64,000 nt of DNA from VAZQ01 sp963771845 (GCA_963771845.1 CAVYVC010000018.1:286841-350840), one strand, 5' to 3'; positions 36,728 through 46,477 are shown, counted from the stretch's first letter. Notes: a model not told the origin generated them from the sequence alone. Made by a program: numbers and translations.

Positions 36728-37645
36728 ATGGAGATCAGCTCCAGCGGCAAGATATTAGGGGCGGCCGTCAAAGGCATTGACCTTGCCCAGCCGCTCTCGG
36801 ATGACGACTGCAAGCGGATCCTGCGGGCGCTCGGCGCGTACGGCGTACTTTGCTTCCCCGCTCAGCGCCTCGAAACGCAAGAGTTTGCACGCTTTGGACG
36901 CATGTTTGGCGAGTTGGAAATCAACATCGCCAATCAGTTTCACGAGCCGGGCTTTCCCGAAGTGATGGTGCTGTCCAACATGCGGGTGGAGGACAAACCG
37001 GCGGGGCTCGCCGACGCGGGACAGGGTTGGCACACCGATATGTCCTACAGCGCGCAAATCGCGCTCGCCAGCGTGCTGCATGCGATCAGGGTCCCCACGC
37101 GCGCTGGCCGGCCGCTCGGCGATACCCAGTTCCGCAACATGCATGCTGCCTATGCGGATCTGCCGGCGAAGATCAAACAGCGGCTTGCCGGACGCACCGC
37201 CACGCACGACTTCGCGAAATTCTGGGTCATGATGCGCTCGCGTCCCGGCTCGCGGCGTGCGACCCTCACCGCGGAGCAGCGCGCCAGGAAGCCGCCGGTG
37301 TCGCAGGGCGTTTTCCGCACCCATCCCATTACCGGCCGCACCGTCCTTTACTGCAATCCGGGCTATGCCATGCGCATTGATGGAATGGACGAGGCCGAAA
37401 GCGCCGAGATGCTTGACTTTCTGTTCCGGCACCAGGAGCAGGAAAAATATTTCTATGCTCACCACTGGAGGGAAGGCGACGTGCTGATGTGGGACAATGT
37501 CGGGACTATGCACAATGCAGTTGCCGATTATGGCCCGGACCAGCCGCGCTATATGCGTCGCGTTCAGGTCATGGCGAGCAACGACTACGCGAATTGGCCC
37601 AAAGGGTCCGCGCTATGCGCGGCCCGATGGCAGGCTCCGGCGTAA
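36728..37645 (+). CDS. TauD/TfdA family dioxygenase
   Basis: A 305-residue Fe(II)/2-oxoglutarate oxygenase. The iron motif is HTD (H102, D104) in GWHTDMSYS; the distal His lies in TMHNAVADYG near residue 260, and the 2-oxoglutarate-binding Arg is in RYMRRV. The family removes side groups from sulfonates or phenoxy acids. Together with the divergent NitT/TauT-type receptor it suggests use of an imported aromatic or sulfonated compound. Confidence 0.88.
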   Translation: MEISSSGKILGAAVKGIDLAQPLSDDDCKRILRALGAYGVLCFPAQRLETQEFARFGRMFGELEINIANQFHEPGFPEVMVLSNMRVEDKPAGLADAGQGWHTDMSYSAQIALASVLHAIRVPTRAGRPLGDTQFRNMHAAYADLPAKIKQRLAGRTATHDFAKFWVMMRSRPGSRRATLTAEQRARKPPVSQGVFRTHPITGRTVLYCNPGYAMRIDGMDEAESAEMLDFLFRHQEQEKYFYAHHWREGDVLMWDNVGTMHNAVADYGPDQPRYMRRVQVMASNDYANWPKGSALCAARWQAPA

Positions 37646-37705
37646 TCGGTTCCGCATTTAGGGTGGCTGTGATACATACCGAAGAATACGGTCGAGGAAA
37701 CCGCT

Positions 37706-37903
37706 ATGCCAAACACCAAAGCTCTGCTGGAAAAGATTGAAGCGCTGCCGGCCGAGCGTATCGCGGAAATCGAAGATTTTGTCGAGTTCATCGCTGCACG
37801 CGAACAGGAGCGGTCGCTGACCCGCGCCGCCACTGAGACAAGCAAACTCGCGTTCGCCGCAATTTGGGACAACCCCGAGGACAGCGTCTATGACGCATTG
37901 TGA
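37706..37903 (+). CDS. antitoxin, DUF2281-like, paired with MazF-type toxin
   Basis: A 65-residue protein, mostly helical and acidic at the C-terminus (AIWDNPEDSVYDAL). Its stop TGA is inside the GTG start of the toxin gene (37900), the overlap typical of type II toxin-antitoxin pairs. It presumably binds the toxin and the operon promoter. Confidence 0.7.
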   Translation: MPNTKALLEKIEALPAERIAEIEDFVEFIAAREQERSLTRAATETSKLAFAAIWDNPEDSVYDAL

Positions 37904-38244
37904 ATGCCATGCCGTTCGAGTTCGGCGACGTCGTGCTGGTGCCGTTCCCGTTCACCGATCAAACGACAGCGAAGCAGCGGCCTGCCGTGATCGTCAGCGG
38001 CCTCGCCTATAATCAGGCCAAACCTGATGTCGTTGTGATGGCGATCACCAGCCAATTCGGTCCGAGTCGCTCCCTCGGAGAAGTCTGGATCGACCAATGG
38101 CAAGCCGCCGGCCTCCTCAAGCCCTCTGCCATCAAGCCGGTGTTTGCGACCCTCGAACAAGGCCTGATCATTCGCCCGCTCGGCAAGCTTGCCGCCGCCG
38201 ACCACACCGCCCTTAAAGGAGTGATCGGCAAGATACTTGGGTAA
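37900..38244 (+). CDS. PemK/MazF family toxin
   Basis: A 114-residue endoribonuclease-type toxin. The fold starts FEFGDVVLVPFPFTDQTTAKQRPAVIVS, followed by MAITSQF, IKPVFATLEQGLIIRPLGKL. Start GTG 37900 (overlap with the antitoxin) or ATG 37909. It is followed by the transporter ATPase with an 8-bp gap, so the pair may share transcription with the import genes. Confidence 0.82.
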   Translation: MNAMPFEFGDVVLVPFPFTDQTTAKQRPAVIVSGLAYNQAKPDVVVMAITSQFGPSRSLGEVWIDQWQAAGLLKPSAIKPVFATLEQGLIIRPLGKLAAADHTALKGVIGKILG

Positions 38245-38252
38245 ACATCGGC

Positions 38253-39062
38253 ATGAACGCTCCAACGCCTCCCGCGCCGCTTCTGCAGGTCGAAGGGGTG
38301 ACCCTGCAATACAAGACCGAGAAGCATCTGGTCACAGCGACTTATCGCGTCAGCTTTGATGTCTATGGCGCGGACCGGTTCGTCGTGCTCGGTCCTTCGG
38401 GCTGCGGGAAATCGACGCTGCTCAAGGCAGTCGGCGGTTACATGGCGCCGACCGAAGGCAGCATGCGGCTCAAGGGCCGCCCCATACGCGAGCCCGGCGC
38501 CGACCGGGTGTTTGTGTTTCAGGAGTTCGATCAGTTGCTGCCGTGGAAGACGGTCAAGCAGAACGTGATCTTCGCGCTCGAATCATCGGGCAAGCTGCGC
38601 GGCAAGGCCGCCGAGACCCAGGCGATGCGCTACATCGAGAAGGTCAATCTCGCGAAATTCGCCAATGCCTATCCGCACACCCTCTCCGGCGGGATGAAGC
38701 AGCGCGTTGCCATCGCGCGTGCGCTTGCCATGGAGCCGGACGTGCTGATGATGGACGAGCCGTTCGCTGCCCTTGACGCGCTCACGCGGCGCAAGATGCA
38801 AGAGGAGTTGCTCCAGTTGTGGAGCGAGACGCGGTTCACCGTGCTGTTCGTGACCCACTCAATTCCCGAGGCCGTGCTGATCGGCAACCGCATTCTTCTG
38901 CTCTCGCCGCATCCCGGTCAGGTCAAGGGCGAGCTCAACAGCGACGGCAGCGACACCCCCGACCCCGCCGACCCCGCCAGCGGGCGCAAGCTGTCGGACC
39001 GCATTCACCAGCTGTTGTTTGCCGATCGCATCGAGGAACAGGAGATTGTGCGTCATGGCTGA
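38253..39062 (+). CDS. NitT/TauT-type ABC transporter ATPase
   Basis: A 269-residue ATPase. Walker A is GPSGCGKST (47-55), then the Q-loop VFQEFDQLLPWKT, signature LSGGMKQR, Walker B VLMMDEPFAALD and the switch TH. The length lacks an extra regulatory domain, as usual for nitrate/sulfonate importers. The stop overlaps the permease start (39055). Confidence 0.9.
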   Translation: MNAPTPPAPLLQVEGVTLQYKTEKHLVTATYRVSFDVYGADRFVVLGPSGCGKSTLLKAVGGYMAPTEGSMRLKGRPIREPGADRVFVFQEFDQLLPWKTVKQNVIFALESSGKLRGKAAETQAMRYIEKVNLAKFANAYPHTLSGGMKQRVAIARALAMEPDVLMMDEPFAALDALTRRKMQEELLQLWSETRFTVLFVTHSIPEAVLIGNRILLLSPHPGQVKGELNSDGSDTPDPADPASGRKLSDRIHQLLFADRIEEQEIVRHG

Positions 39063-39954
39063 GACCCACATCGGCGCGGCGCAATGGGCGGCCGCTCCGC
39101 CGGTGCGCCCGGAATATCTGCGCGAGACTGTGGCGAGCGGCAACATCGGAGTGGTGCAGAAGCCGCTCACGCTCTGGCAGCAGCTGGTAAATCAGGCCTG
39201 GCTGCGCAAAACATTCATTCTCCTCGTCATCGCCGTCGCTTGGGAAATCTACGCCCGGCAGCTCAACAACGCGCTGCTGGTCCCCACTTTTTCCGCCACG
39301 CTCGAAGCATTCTGGACCGGGATCGCCGACGGCGAAATTCTCCAGAAGGTCGCGAACTCGGTGCAACTGCTGCTCAAAGGTTATGCGCTGGGCCTCGTGC
39401 TCGCTCTGATATTCTCCGCGCTCGCCATGATGTCGCGGATCGGCAACGATCTGCTTGAGACGCTCACGTCGGCGTTCAACCCATTGCCGGCGATTGCGCT
39501 GCTGCCGCTTGCGCTCATCTGGTTTGGGCTGGGCGATCTCTCCATCATCTTCGTCCTGGTGCACTCGGTGCTTTGGGCGGTCGCGCTCAACACCCATTCC
39601 GGCTTCAGATCCGTTTCAAACACGCTGCGCATGGTGGGGCGCAACTACGGACTCAAGGGCGTGCGCTATATCGCGAAGATCCTGATTCCGGCTGCCTTCC
39701 CCTCGATCCTGACGGGCTTGAAAATCGGCTGGGCCTTTGCCTGGCGCACGTTGATCGCGGCCGAGCTCGTTTTCGGCGTTTCGTCCGGCAAGGGCGGGCT
39801 GGGCTGGTACATCTACGAGAACAAGAACATGCTGGACATTCCCGCCGTGTTTGCGGGCTTGTTCACCGTCATCCTGATCGGGCTGCTTGTGGAAAATTTC
39901 ATCTTCCGCAACATCGAAGCCGCAACCGTGCGCAAATGGGGCATGCAGTCTTGA
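39055..39954 (+). CDS. NitT/TauT-type ABC transporter permease
   Basis: A 299-residue permease with about six helices, the EAA-like loop RMVGRNYGLKGVRYIAKILIPAAFPS, and the C-terminal FRNIEAATVRKWGM typical of SsuC/TauC. Start ATG 39055 with GGAG upstream, overlapping the ATPase stop. The N-terminus has a 50-residue cytoplasmic extension. Confidence 0.9.
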   Translation: MAETHIGAAQWAAAPPVRPEYLRETVASGNIGVVQKPLTLWQQLVNQAWLRKTFILLVIAVAWEIYARQLNNALLVPTFSATLEAFWTGIADGEILQKVANSVQLLLKGYALGLVLALIFSALAMMSRIGNDLLETLTSAFNPLPAIALLPLALIWFGLGDLSIIFVLVHSVLWAVALNTHSGFRSVSNTLRMVGRNYGLKGVRYIAKILIPAAFPSILTGLKIGWAFAWRTLIAAELVFGVSSGKGGLGWYIYENKNMLDIPAVFAGLFTVILIGLLVENFIFRNIEAATVRKWGMQS

Positions 39955-39983
39955 GGGCTAAGGAGGCGATCGGGAAGAAGCCC

Positions 39984-40952
39984 ATGAAGCGGCGCCAGTT
40001 CATTTCGCTGCTCGGCGGTGTTGCGGTCGCGAGGCCGCTCACCACGCGAGCTGAGCAGCCTAAGATCGCTCGCATAGGCACGCTGTATATCGGCCTCGCG
40101 GACGCGGAATCCTTCAAGAAGGAGCTCCGGGAAGGGCTGCGTGAACTTGGCTACGTGGAGGGGAAAAACATTGCATTCGAGTTTCGTTCTGCGCAAGCAC
40201 AGCTGGATCGGCTTCCCGGTTTGGCGGCCGAGCTGGTGCAGCTCAAGGTCGATGTCATTGTGACGCTCTACGTCCCGCCCTCGCTGGCGGCGAAGGACGC
40301 AACGCGTGAAATCCCCATCGTGGCCATCGTGGGCGATCCAGTTGAAACTGGTATCGTGTCCAGCTTGGCGCGTCCCGGTGGAAACATTACTGGCGTGTCT
40401 CTCATGGCTTCGGCGTTGGCTGGAAAAAGTGTTGAACTGTTCCGCGACATGCTGCCATCGGCGCGGCGCGTCGGTGTATTGGGCCACTCCACCAATCCTG
40501 TATTTGCGAAGGCCATGCTCGACGAAGTTTTGCTCGCCGGCAGCCCGACTGGATTGGAAATACAGCCAGTCGTCATGGTCCGCGGACCTGACGAGTTCGA
40601 AAGTGCCCTTACAACTATGGTGAAAGAGCAAGCAGATGCCGTGATCGTTCAAGGCAGCCTGGCGGTAAAACCACTGACCGAGATGGCTATTAAGTACCGT
40701 TTGCCGATGGCCTCAACCACGCGCGCATTTGCAGACATTGGAGGCCTCATGTCATTCGGGGCGGATGGCCCCGCAGCGTTCCGCCACGCTACCAAACTCA
40801 TACAGAAGATTTTACTGGGGAGGCAGCCGAAAGACATTCCCATAGAGCAGCCCACGAAGTTCGAGTTGGTGATCAATCTCAAGGCTGCTAAGGCTATGGG
40901 CCTCACGATCCCGGAGTCATTCCTTGCGCGCGCCGATGAGGTGATCGAGTAA
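39984..40952 (+). CDS. COG2984-type ABC substrate-binding protein
   Basis: A 322-residue exported protein. Its leader MKRRQFISLLGGVAVARPL is the characteristic start of the large orphan binding-protein family in Rhizobiales. The core has FREGLRELGYVEGKNI-type, PIVAIVGDPVETGIVSSLARPGGNITG, and the tail KFELVINLKAAKAMGLTIPESFLARADEVIE. AGGAGGCG/GGGAAG precede the ATG. A permease and ATPase of this class are not adjacent, apart from the NitT pair just upstream. The 327 bp after it (40953-41279) show no supported gene. Confidence 0.88.
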   Translation: MKRRQFISLLGGVAVARPLTTRAEQPKIARIGTLYIGLADAESFKKELREGLRELGYVEGKNIAFEFRSAQAQLDRLPGLAAELVQLKVDVIVTLYVPPSLAAKDATREIPIVAIVGDPVETGIVSSLARPGGNITGVSLMASALAGKSVELFRDMLPSARRVGVLGHSTNPVFAKAMLDEVLLAGSPTGLEIQPVVMVRGPDEFESALTTMVKEQADAVIVQGSLAVKPLTEMAIKYRLPMASTTRAFADIGGLMSFGADGPAAFRHATKLIQKILLGRQPKDIPIEQPTKFELVINLKAAKAMGLTIPESFLARADEVIE

Positions 40953-41279
40953 GTGGAAGGCGCCAGGCAAAGCTGGTGCGACTGAGCCTTGTCACTTCCT
41001 TCATTGCGTCTGCTTATTGAACCGGCGTGAGCACCCCCAATTAACTCCAGCGCAGCCGCCCGCTCCAGAAGATTACACCAATCTTACGGGAGGCAACACG
41101 CGCGGCTGTTGTCCACCGGATTGGGAATACAGTACAAGTCGCAGCGGCTCGTGATGGCAACTGTTCGTATCGTGAATTCTCGCGTCGGCTTTCCACCTGG
41201 GCAGGGGGCGGCAGCCTGATGGGTTTCGGCGCTTTGGGCCGCTTCAAGCCGGCCCGCATTCTTTTCGAAAGTTGAAACT

Positions 41280-44200
41280 GTGCTCAAAGGCATTGTCACC
41301 TTTGCATTGACGCGGCGCCCCATCGTGCTTTTGGGCTTGCTCGTGTTCATCGGCGCCGGGCTCGCGGCTCTGTGGAAGCTCAACATCGAGGCCTATCCCA
41401 ATCCGGCACCCGTGATTCTGGAAATCACTGCCCAGGCGGCTGGCCAATCGGCCGAGGAAATGGAGCGCTACTACACGATTCCGATCGAAGTCGGGCTGGC
41501 CGCTACCCCTGGGGTCGATGTCATCCGGTCGACATCGTTCTACGGCCTCTCCTTCGTTCGAGTCGTGTTTCAATACGGTGTCGATTACTACTTTGCCCTC
41601 ACTCAGACGCAGATCAATCTGCAGCAAAACGTCAATCTTCCCAACGGAGTTACACCGCAAATCCAGGGGACGAGCCTGGTCGGCGAAATATTCCGTTATC
41701 AGCTCGTCGGCCCTGCGCATTTCGGCTTGACCAATCTGCGCACGATCCAGGACTGGGTATTGCAGCGGCGTCTGTTGACGGTCCCGGGTGTGGTGCAGGT
41801 CAATACCTGGGGAGGCACCACCAAAGAATACGAAGTCGAAGTCGATCTGCACAAGCTCGAAGCCTACAACATCACGCTGCCCCAGATCGTTAGCGCGATA
41901 GCTAACGCCAACCTCAACGTCGGCGGGCGCACGATCAACGTGGGGCAGCAGTCCGTGAATATCCGCGGCGTGGGTCTGATGGACAGCGGCGGAGCCGCCG
42001 ATGTCACGCAAGGATTCAGGGTCGGTGACATCGAGAACGTGCTGCTCTCCGAGTCGCGCGGACTCCCCGTGATGGTGAAGGACGTCGCCAAAGTCTACGT
42101 CGGCAACGTGCCGCGGCTCGGCAAGGCGGGCCGCGACAACGAGGATGATGTGATTGAGGCAATCGTCATCATGAACCGCACGCTCCACACCAACGACGTT
42201 GTGGCCCGGGTGAAGGCCGCGGTCGAACGGCTGAACAGCGATGGCAGCCTGCCCGCCGGAGTGAAGCTCGTCCCGTTCTATGATCGCACGACACTTGTTG
42301 CGGTGACCACGAGCACGGTTCTGCACAACCTGCTGTTTGGCTGCATTTTGATCTTCTTCATTCAATGGATTTTTCTCGGCGATCTGCGCAGCGCCATCAT
42401 TGTCGGCGCGAACATTCCGTTCGCATTGTTTTTCAGCATTATCATTCTCGTTGTTCGGAACGAGGATGCGAACCTGTTGTCGGTCGGTGCGGTTGATTTC
42501 GGCATCATTGTCGATGGGGCCGTTATTTTGGTCGAAAACATCTATCGGAATTTCCAGCTGCAACCGGAGCAAAGACGACAGCTTCTGCACGATCTCGGCG
42601 AGGGAAGATGGGGTCCTGATCCCACCCGCGGCGCCGATGGGAGCGCGCGAATGTGGACCGAGCGGTTGCGCATCATCCTCATCAGTGCTCTTCAAATCGA
42701 CCGGGCAGTCCTGTTCTCGACCGCGATCATTGTCGCAGCGTTCATTCCCCTGTTCACGATGCAGGGCGTGGAAGGGCAGATCTTCAGTCCGATGGCGCGG
42801 ACCTACGGCTATGCGCTGGTTGGGGCGCTGATCGCGACCTTTACGGTCACGCCCGCGCTCGCCTCACTGCTGCTGCCGGAGCATGTCAGCGAGGTCGAGA
42901 CCGTTGTGGTGCGCGCGCTGCGTTCGATTTACACACCGGTGCTGCGCTGGTCGCTTGCGCACCGGGGAGCAACCGTCGCCATCGGATTGATCTTCGTTGC
43001 AGGCGGCGGATTGATTGGCGCGCGGCTTGGCAGCGAGTTTCTGCCGGCGCTCGAAGAAGGCAATCTTTGGATCCGGGCCTCCATGCCGCCCACCATTTCG
43101 CTGGAGGCCGGGATGCCGGTGGTCAACCGGATCAGAGAGATTCTCTCGCGCCATCCCGAAGTGATCACGGTTGTGTCTCAGCATGGCCGTCCGGACAATG
43201 GCAGCGACGCGGCAGGGTTCTTTAATGCCGAGTTCTTTGTGCCGTTGAAGCCATTCGAGCAATGGGCTCGCGGCAAAGTCAAGGCAAACCTCATCGAGGA
43301 CCTGCAAAAGGAATTCGCCAACGAGTTCACCGGCATCGACTTCAATTTTTCGCAGTATATCCAGGACAATGTCCAGGAAGGCATCTCGGGCGTCAAAGGT
43401 GCCAATTCCGTGAAGATCGTCGGCCGCGATCTCGGGGTTCTGGAAGGCATTGCGGAGCAGACAGCAGCCGAAATGCGCCAGGTACACGGTGTTGCCGATC
43501 TCGGCATTTTTCGGGTCTTGGGACAGCCCAATCTGAACATCAAAATCGATCGGGAAAAGGCGGCGCGTTATGGGCTGAGCGTCAGCGATGTCAATACCGT
43601 TGTGCAAGCGGCCTTGGGCGGCACGGTCGCAACCATGCTGCTTGAGTCGGACCGTCAATTCAATGTCACCGTGCGGCTGGCGCCTGAATACCGCGGCAGC
43701 CTTCAGTCTGTGGACAACATCCAGGTTGGCGTTCAGGGTCCCAACGGGAATGCCTATATTCCATTGAGCGATCTCGCTTCGATTAAGCTCGAAACCGGCG
43801 CGACCTACATCTTTCGTGAGCGTAACGAGCGCTTCATTCCGATCAAGTTCAGCGTGCGCGGCCGCGATCTCGCAGGCACGGTCGAGGAGGCGCAGCAGCG
43901 GATCGCGAAAAACGTGAACCTGCCGGCTGGATATCATATCGAGTGGGCCGGCGAGTTCGAAGGGCTCCAGCAAGCTCAGAAACGGCTCGCGATCATCGTG
44001 CCGATCAGCTTTATCCTGATCTTGGTCCTGTTGTACGGTCTGTTTAATTCCTTTCGCGACAGCATCATGGCGCTTGTCGGAATCCCGTTCGCGGTTTGTG
44101 GCGGTGTCCTGGGACTCTACATCGCGGGGTTGGACTTCAGCATTTCGGCTGCGATCGGATTCGTCTCGCTCTTTGGCGTGTCGGTGATGAGCGGCATTCT

Positions 44201-44510
44201 GATCATCAACGGCTATAATCGTGTCGCTCGCAGCGGAGTGAACGTGGTCGATGCCATGTTTCATGCGGTCGAGGAGCAGATGCGGCCGATCCTGATGATG
44301 GCGCTGTCGGCCTGCATCGGCCTGCTGCCGGCGGCAATCTCCACCGGCATTGGCAGTCAGGTGCAACGCCCGCTCGCCACCGTTGTGGTAGGCGGCATGC
44401 TTATCGGCCCGATCATGTTTCTAATCGTCGTGCCGGCGCTGCAGACTTTTTTCCTGCGCAGCGAAGGCGGGCCGCAACCGCAACCTGCGCAGGACGAGCT
44501 ACCCCTGTAG
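41280..44510 (+). CDS. CzcA-type RND efflux permease
   Basis: A 1076-residue inner-membrane proton antiporter of the RND superfamily with the usual 12-helix, two-large-loop plan. The TM4 motif DFGIIVDGAVILVEN (about residues 406-420) marks the heavy-metal (HME) or CusA/CzcA side of the family; the essential Asp residues for proton relay are present. The start is GTG 41280 (LKGIVTFALTRRPIVLLG). No membrane-fusion protein or outer-membrane channel gene is adjacent, so it either borrows partners or acts alone. Confidence 0.9.
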   Translation: MLKGIVTFALTRRPIVLLGLLVFIGAGLAALWKLNIEAYPNPAPVILEITAQAAGQSAEEMERYYTIPIEVGLAATPGVDVIRSTSFYGLSFVRVVFQYGVDYYFALTQTQINLQQNVNLPNGVTPQIQGTSLVGEIFRYQLVGPAHFGLTNLRTIQDWVLQRRLLTVPGVVQVNTWGGTTKEYEVEVDLHKLEAYNITLPQIVSAIANANLNVGGRTINVGQQSVNIRGVGLMDSGGAADVTQGFRVGDIENVLLSESRGLPVMVKDVAKVYVGNVPRLGKAGRDNEDDVIEAIVIMNRTLHTNDVVARVKAAVERLNSDGSLPAGVKLVPFYDRTTLVAVTTSTVLHNLLFGCILIFFIQWIFLGDLRSAIIVGANIPFALFFSIIILVVRNEDANLLSVGAVDFGIIVDGAVILVENIYRNFQLQPEQRRQLLHDLGEGRWGPDPTRGADGSARMWTERLRIILISALQIDRAVLFSTAIIVAAFIPLFTMQGVEGQIFSPMARTYGYALVGALIATFTVTPALASLLLPEHVSEVETVVVRALRSIYTPVLRWSLAHRGATVAIGLIFVAGGGLIGARLGSEFLPALEEGNLWIRASMPPTISLEAGMPVVNRIREILSRHPEVITVVSQHGRPDNGSDAAGFFNAEFFVPLKPFEQWARGKVKANLIEDLQKEFANEFTGIDFNFSQYIQDNVQEGISGVKGANSVKIVGRDLGVLEGIAEQTAAEMRQVHGVADLGIFRVLGQPNLNIKIDREKAARYGLSVSDVNTVVQAALGGTVATMLLESDRQFNVTVRLAPEYRGSLQSVDNIQVGVQGPNGNAYIPLSDLASIKLETGATYIFRERNERFIPIKFSVRGRDLAGTVEEAQQRIAKNVNLPAGYHIEWAGEFEGLQQAQKRLAIIVPISFILILVLLYGLFNSFRDSIMALVGIPFAVCGGVLGLYIAGLDFSISAAIGFVSLFGVSVMSGILIINGYNRVARSGVNVVDAMFHAVEEQMRPILMMALSACIGLLPAAISTGIGSQVQRPLATVVVGGMLIGPIMFLIVVPALQTFFLRSEGGPQPQPAQDELPL

Positions 44511-44657
44511 CGTTGCAGCTGTCTGAGACATGACGATTTTACCCGTCCGGAGGCACGGTCACGGCCGTTGGGCGGGATGCGGTGACGCGCCGCAAGCGCT
44601 GCCGCCTGCGTTCGCCACCCTGTTCCCTTCCCCAAGCCGACCCGATAAGGTTTGGGC

Positions 44658-45572
44658 ATGTCCTTATTGACGCAGCCGCAGGTTCGGGCAGCCCCGCAAA
44701 CCGGTGGATTGACCGGCGCCACCACGGTGCTCGCGCAAGGCAAGCTCTACGCCTTGCAGCACCCCTTCGCGCTCGATGGGCGGGTGAGCTCGTATCCTGC
44801 AAGCGCGCGCGGATTTTCGGTGGCGAACAGCTATCTCCTCACCCAGAGCGATGCCGCCATGCTGATCGATACCGGCTTCGGCAAGGACGAGCCGGCAATC
44901 CGCGCACAGATCGAGCGCCTGATCGCGCCCGGACTGCCGCTGTCCTTGTTCCCGTTGCGGCTCAACGAGTTCATGTCCATCAACAACGTCGAAACCTTCG
45001 CGGCCCATTTCAATGTCGAGCAATGCTACACCAGCAATATCGATGCCGCGCTGTGGTTCGATTTCGGCGCCAAGGCGGATGGCCGCAGCATTCTCGATTC
45101 CATGCCGGTCACCGCGGTGACGCGTTCGGACACGATCGAGCTTGGAAAACAGGGCCGCGCGATCGATGTCGTGCAGGCGCCGATCCGGCTGATTGCCACC
45201 CGTTGGCTCTACGATCGTGCAACCCGCACGCTGTTTTCCTCCGACATGTTCACGCATGTCTGGCGCACGGACGCGGACGGACCGTGGATTGTGACCGAGG
45301 AGGACGACACCACATCCGCCCGCGCGCTGCGCTCGTTCCTGCTCAATACGCGTTACTGGTGGCTCGAAGGTGCGCCGACGGCTTCGATCCGCCGTGGCAT
45401 CCTCGACGTGTTCGACAAATGCGACGTGGAGACGATTGCGCCGGGCTACGGCTGCATCCTGCACGGCCGCAAGGTGGTCGCGCGCCATGTCGCGATGCTG
45501 GATGAAATCCTTAAAGGACTGGACAAGAGCGTAGCGGTGTCGCGCTACGTCTCGCGCGACGAGGAGCGCTGA
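44658..45572 (+). CDS. MBL/ODP-fold protein with degenerate metal motif
   Basis: A 304-residue metallo-beta-lactamase-fold protein related to the oxygen-binding diiron (ODP) group. The strand before the metal loop reads SLFPLRLNEFMSINNVETFAAHF, where ODP proteins have THxExDH. The His ligands are replaced by Asn and Ser, although the downstream VTRSDTIELG...LFSSDMFTHVW elements survive. The metal centre is probably altered or lost. It is 3 bp before the next gene, which is a relative. Confidence 0.7.
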   Translation: MSLLTQPQVRAAPQTGGLTGATTVLAQGKLYALQHPFALDGRVSSYPASARGFSVANSYLLTQSDAAMLIDTGFGKDEPAIRAQIERLIAPGLPLSLFPLRLNEFMSINNVETFAAHFNVEQCYTSNIDAALWFDFGAKADGRSILDSMPVTAVTRSDTIELGKQGRAIDVVQAPIRLIATRWLYDRATRTLFSSDMFTHVWRTDADGPWIVTEEDDTTSARALRSFLLNTRYWWLEGAPTASIRRGILDVFDKCDVETIAPGYGCILHGRKVVARHVAMLDEILKGLDKSVAVSRYVSRDEER

Positions 45573-45575
45573 GCC

Positions 45576-46394
45576 ATGGGCAATAAAATGCCGCGCGAGA
45601 TCGCGCCCGGCGTGTTCTGGATCGGCGACTGCCTGGCGCAGCGCCACAAGGGCAAGGTCTATCACGGCTACAACGCCGCTTTCCTGGTCGCCGGTGCCAC
45701 CGCCTCGGTACTGGTGGAAACCGGCCATCCCAAGGATTTTCCCGTCATCGAGCGCCACCTCGCGGAGCTGTTCGCGCGCGGAGTGGCACCGCTGAAATAT
45801 TTGTTCGTCACGCACCAGGAGACGCCCCATTGCGGCGGCCTCGGGCGCATTCTCAAGCGTTTTCCCGACGCGCTCCTGTGCGGCGACGTGAGCGACTATC
45901 ATCTCGCCTTCCCGCAGTACGAGCACCGCATGCGCTGGATGAATGAGGGCGATGAGATCGATCTGGGCGGCCGCACTCTCATGGCGGTGGAGCCCGTCAT
46001 CCGTGACCTGCGCACGACCTGGTGGGGCTTCGACACGCGCGAGCGCGTGCTGTTTCCGGGCGACGGCTTTGCCTACAGCCATTATCACGAGGACGGCCAC
46101 TGCGGGCTCGTCGCCGAGGAAGCGGTCTCGCTCGATTTGCCCGATGTCTCGGCGGTGTTCGCGGACCTCGCTTTATTCTGGACCAAGTTCGCCAACATGG
46201 ATGCCTATTGCGAGCGGCTCGATCACCTCATTAACCGATTGGGGGTGAAGACCATCGCGCCCACGCACGGGCTGCCGATCACCGACGTGAAACGCACGGT
46301 CCCCAAGGTGAAGGAAGGGCTCAAATATGCCGCCGCGGTTCCCGAATCGGGCACCAACGAGAAGGTAGCGGCCGTCGGCGCCGAAGCAACGTAG
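45576..46394 (+). CDS. MBL/ODP-fold protein with partial metal motif
   Basis: A 272-residue relative of the preceding protein. Here the loop is THQETPHCGG, keeping H, E and the second His of the ODP HxExDH signature but with Pro in place of Asp. The second half has LLCGDVSDYHL, FPGDGFAYSHYH and THGLP, consistent with a diiron-type fold. A pair with unequal metal sites suggests a heterodimer or a catalytic/regulatory division. Confidence 0.7.
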   Translation: MGNKMPREIAPGVFWIGDCLAQRHKGKVYHGYNAAFLVAGATASVLVETGHPKDFPVIERHLAELFARGVAPLKYLFVTHQETPHCGGLGRILKRFPDALLCGDVSDYHLAFPQYEHRMRWMNEGDEIDLGGRTLMAVEPVIRDLRTTWWGFDTRERVLFPGDGFAYSHYHEDGHCGLVAEEAVSLDLPDVSAVFADLALFWTKFANMDAYCERLDHLINRLGVKTIAPTHGLPITDVKRTVPKVKEGLKYAAAVPESGTNEKVAAVGAEAT

Positions 46395-46477
46395 CCCGGG
46401 TTGAGCGGAAGCGAAACCCGGGAGAGACGCTGTCGTTAGCAACACCCTGGATTTCGCTACGCTCAATCCAGGCTACG
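46391..46477. repeat. double hairpin repeat downstream of MBL genes
   Basis: CCCGGGTT (46395-46402) pairs with AACCCGGG (46415-46422), and CCTGGATT (46446-46453) with AATCCAGG (46465-46472). GTAGCC at 46391 and GGCTAC at 46471 form outer arms. This is a known style of Rhizobiales intergenic palindrome and could end the MBL transcript. Confidence 0.7.

Noticed and set aside
37706..38244. Integrative element carrying the MazEF pair
   Set aside because: No integrase, attachment-site repeat or tRNA gene flanks it.
40953..41279. Membrane-fusion protein fragment before the RND pump
   Set aside because: A short open frame ends in ARILFES just before the pump, but no lipoyl or hairpin motif of a fusion protein is visible.
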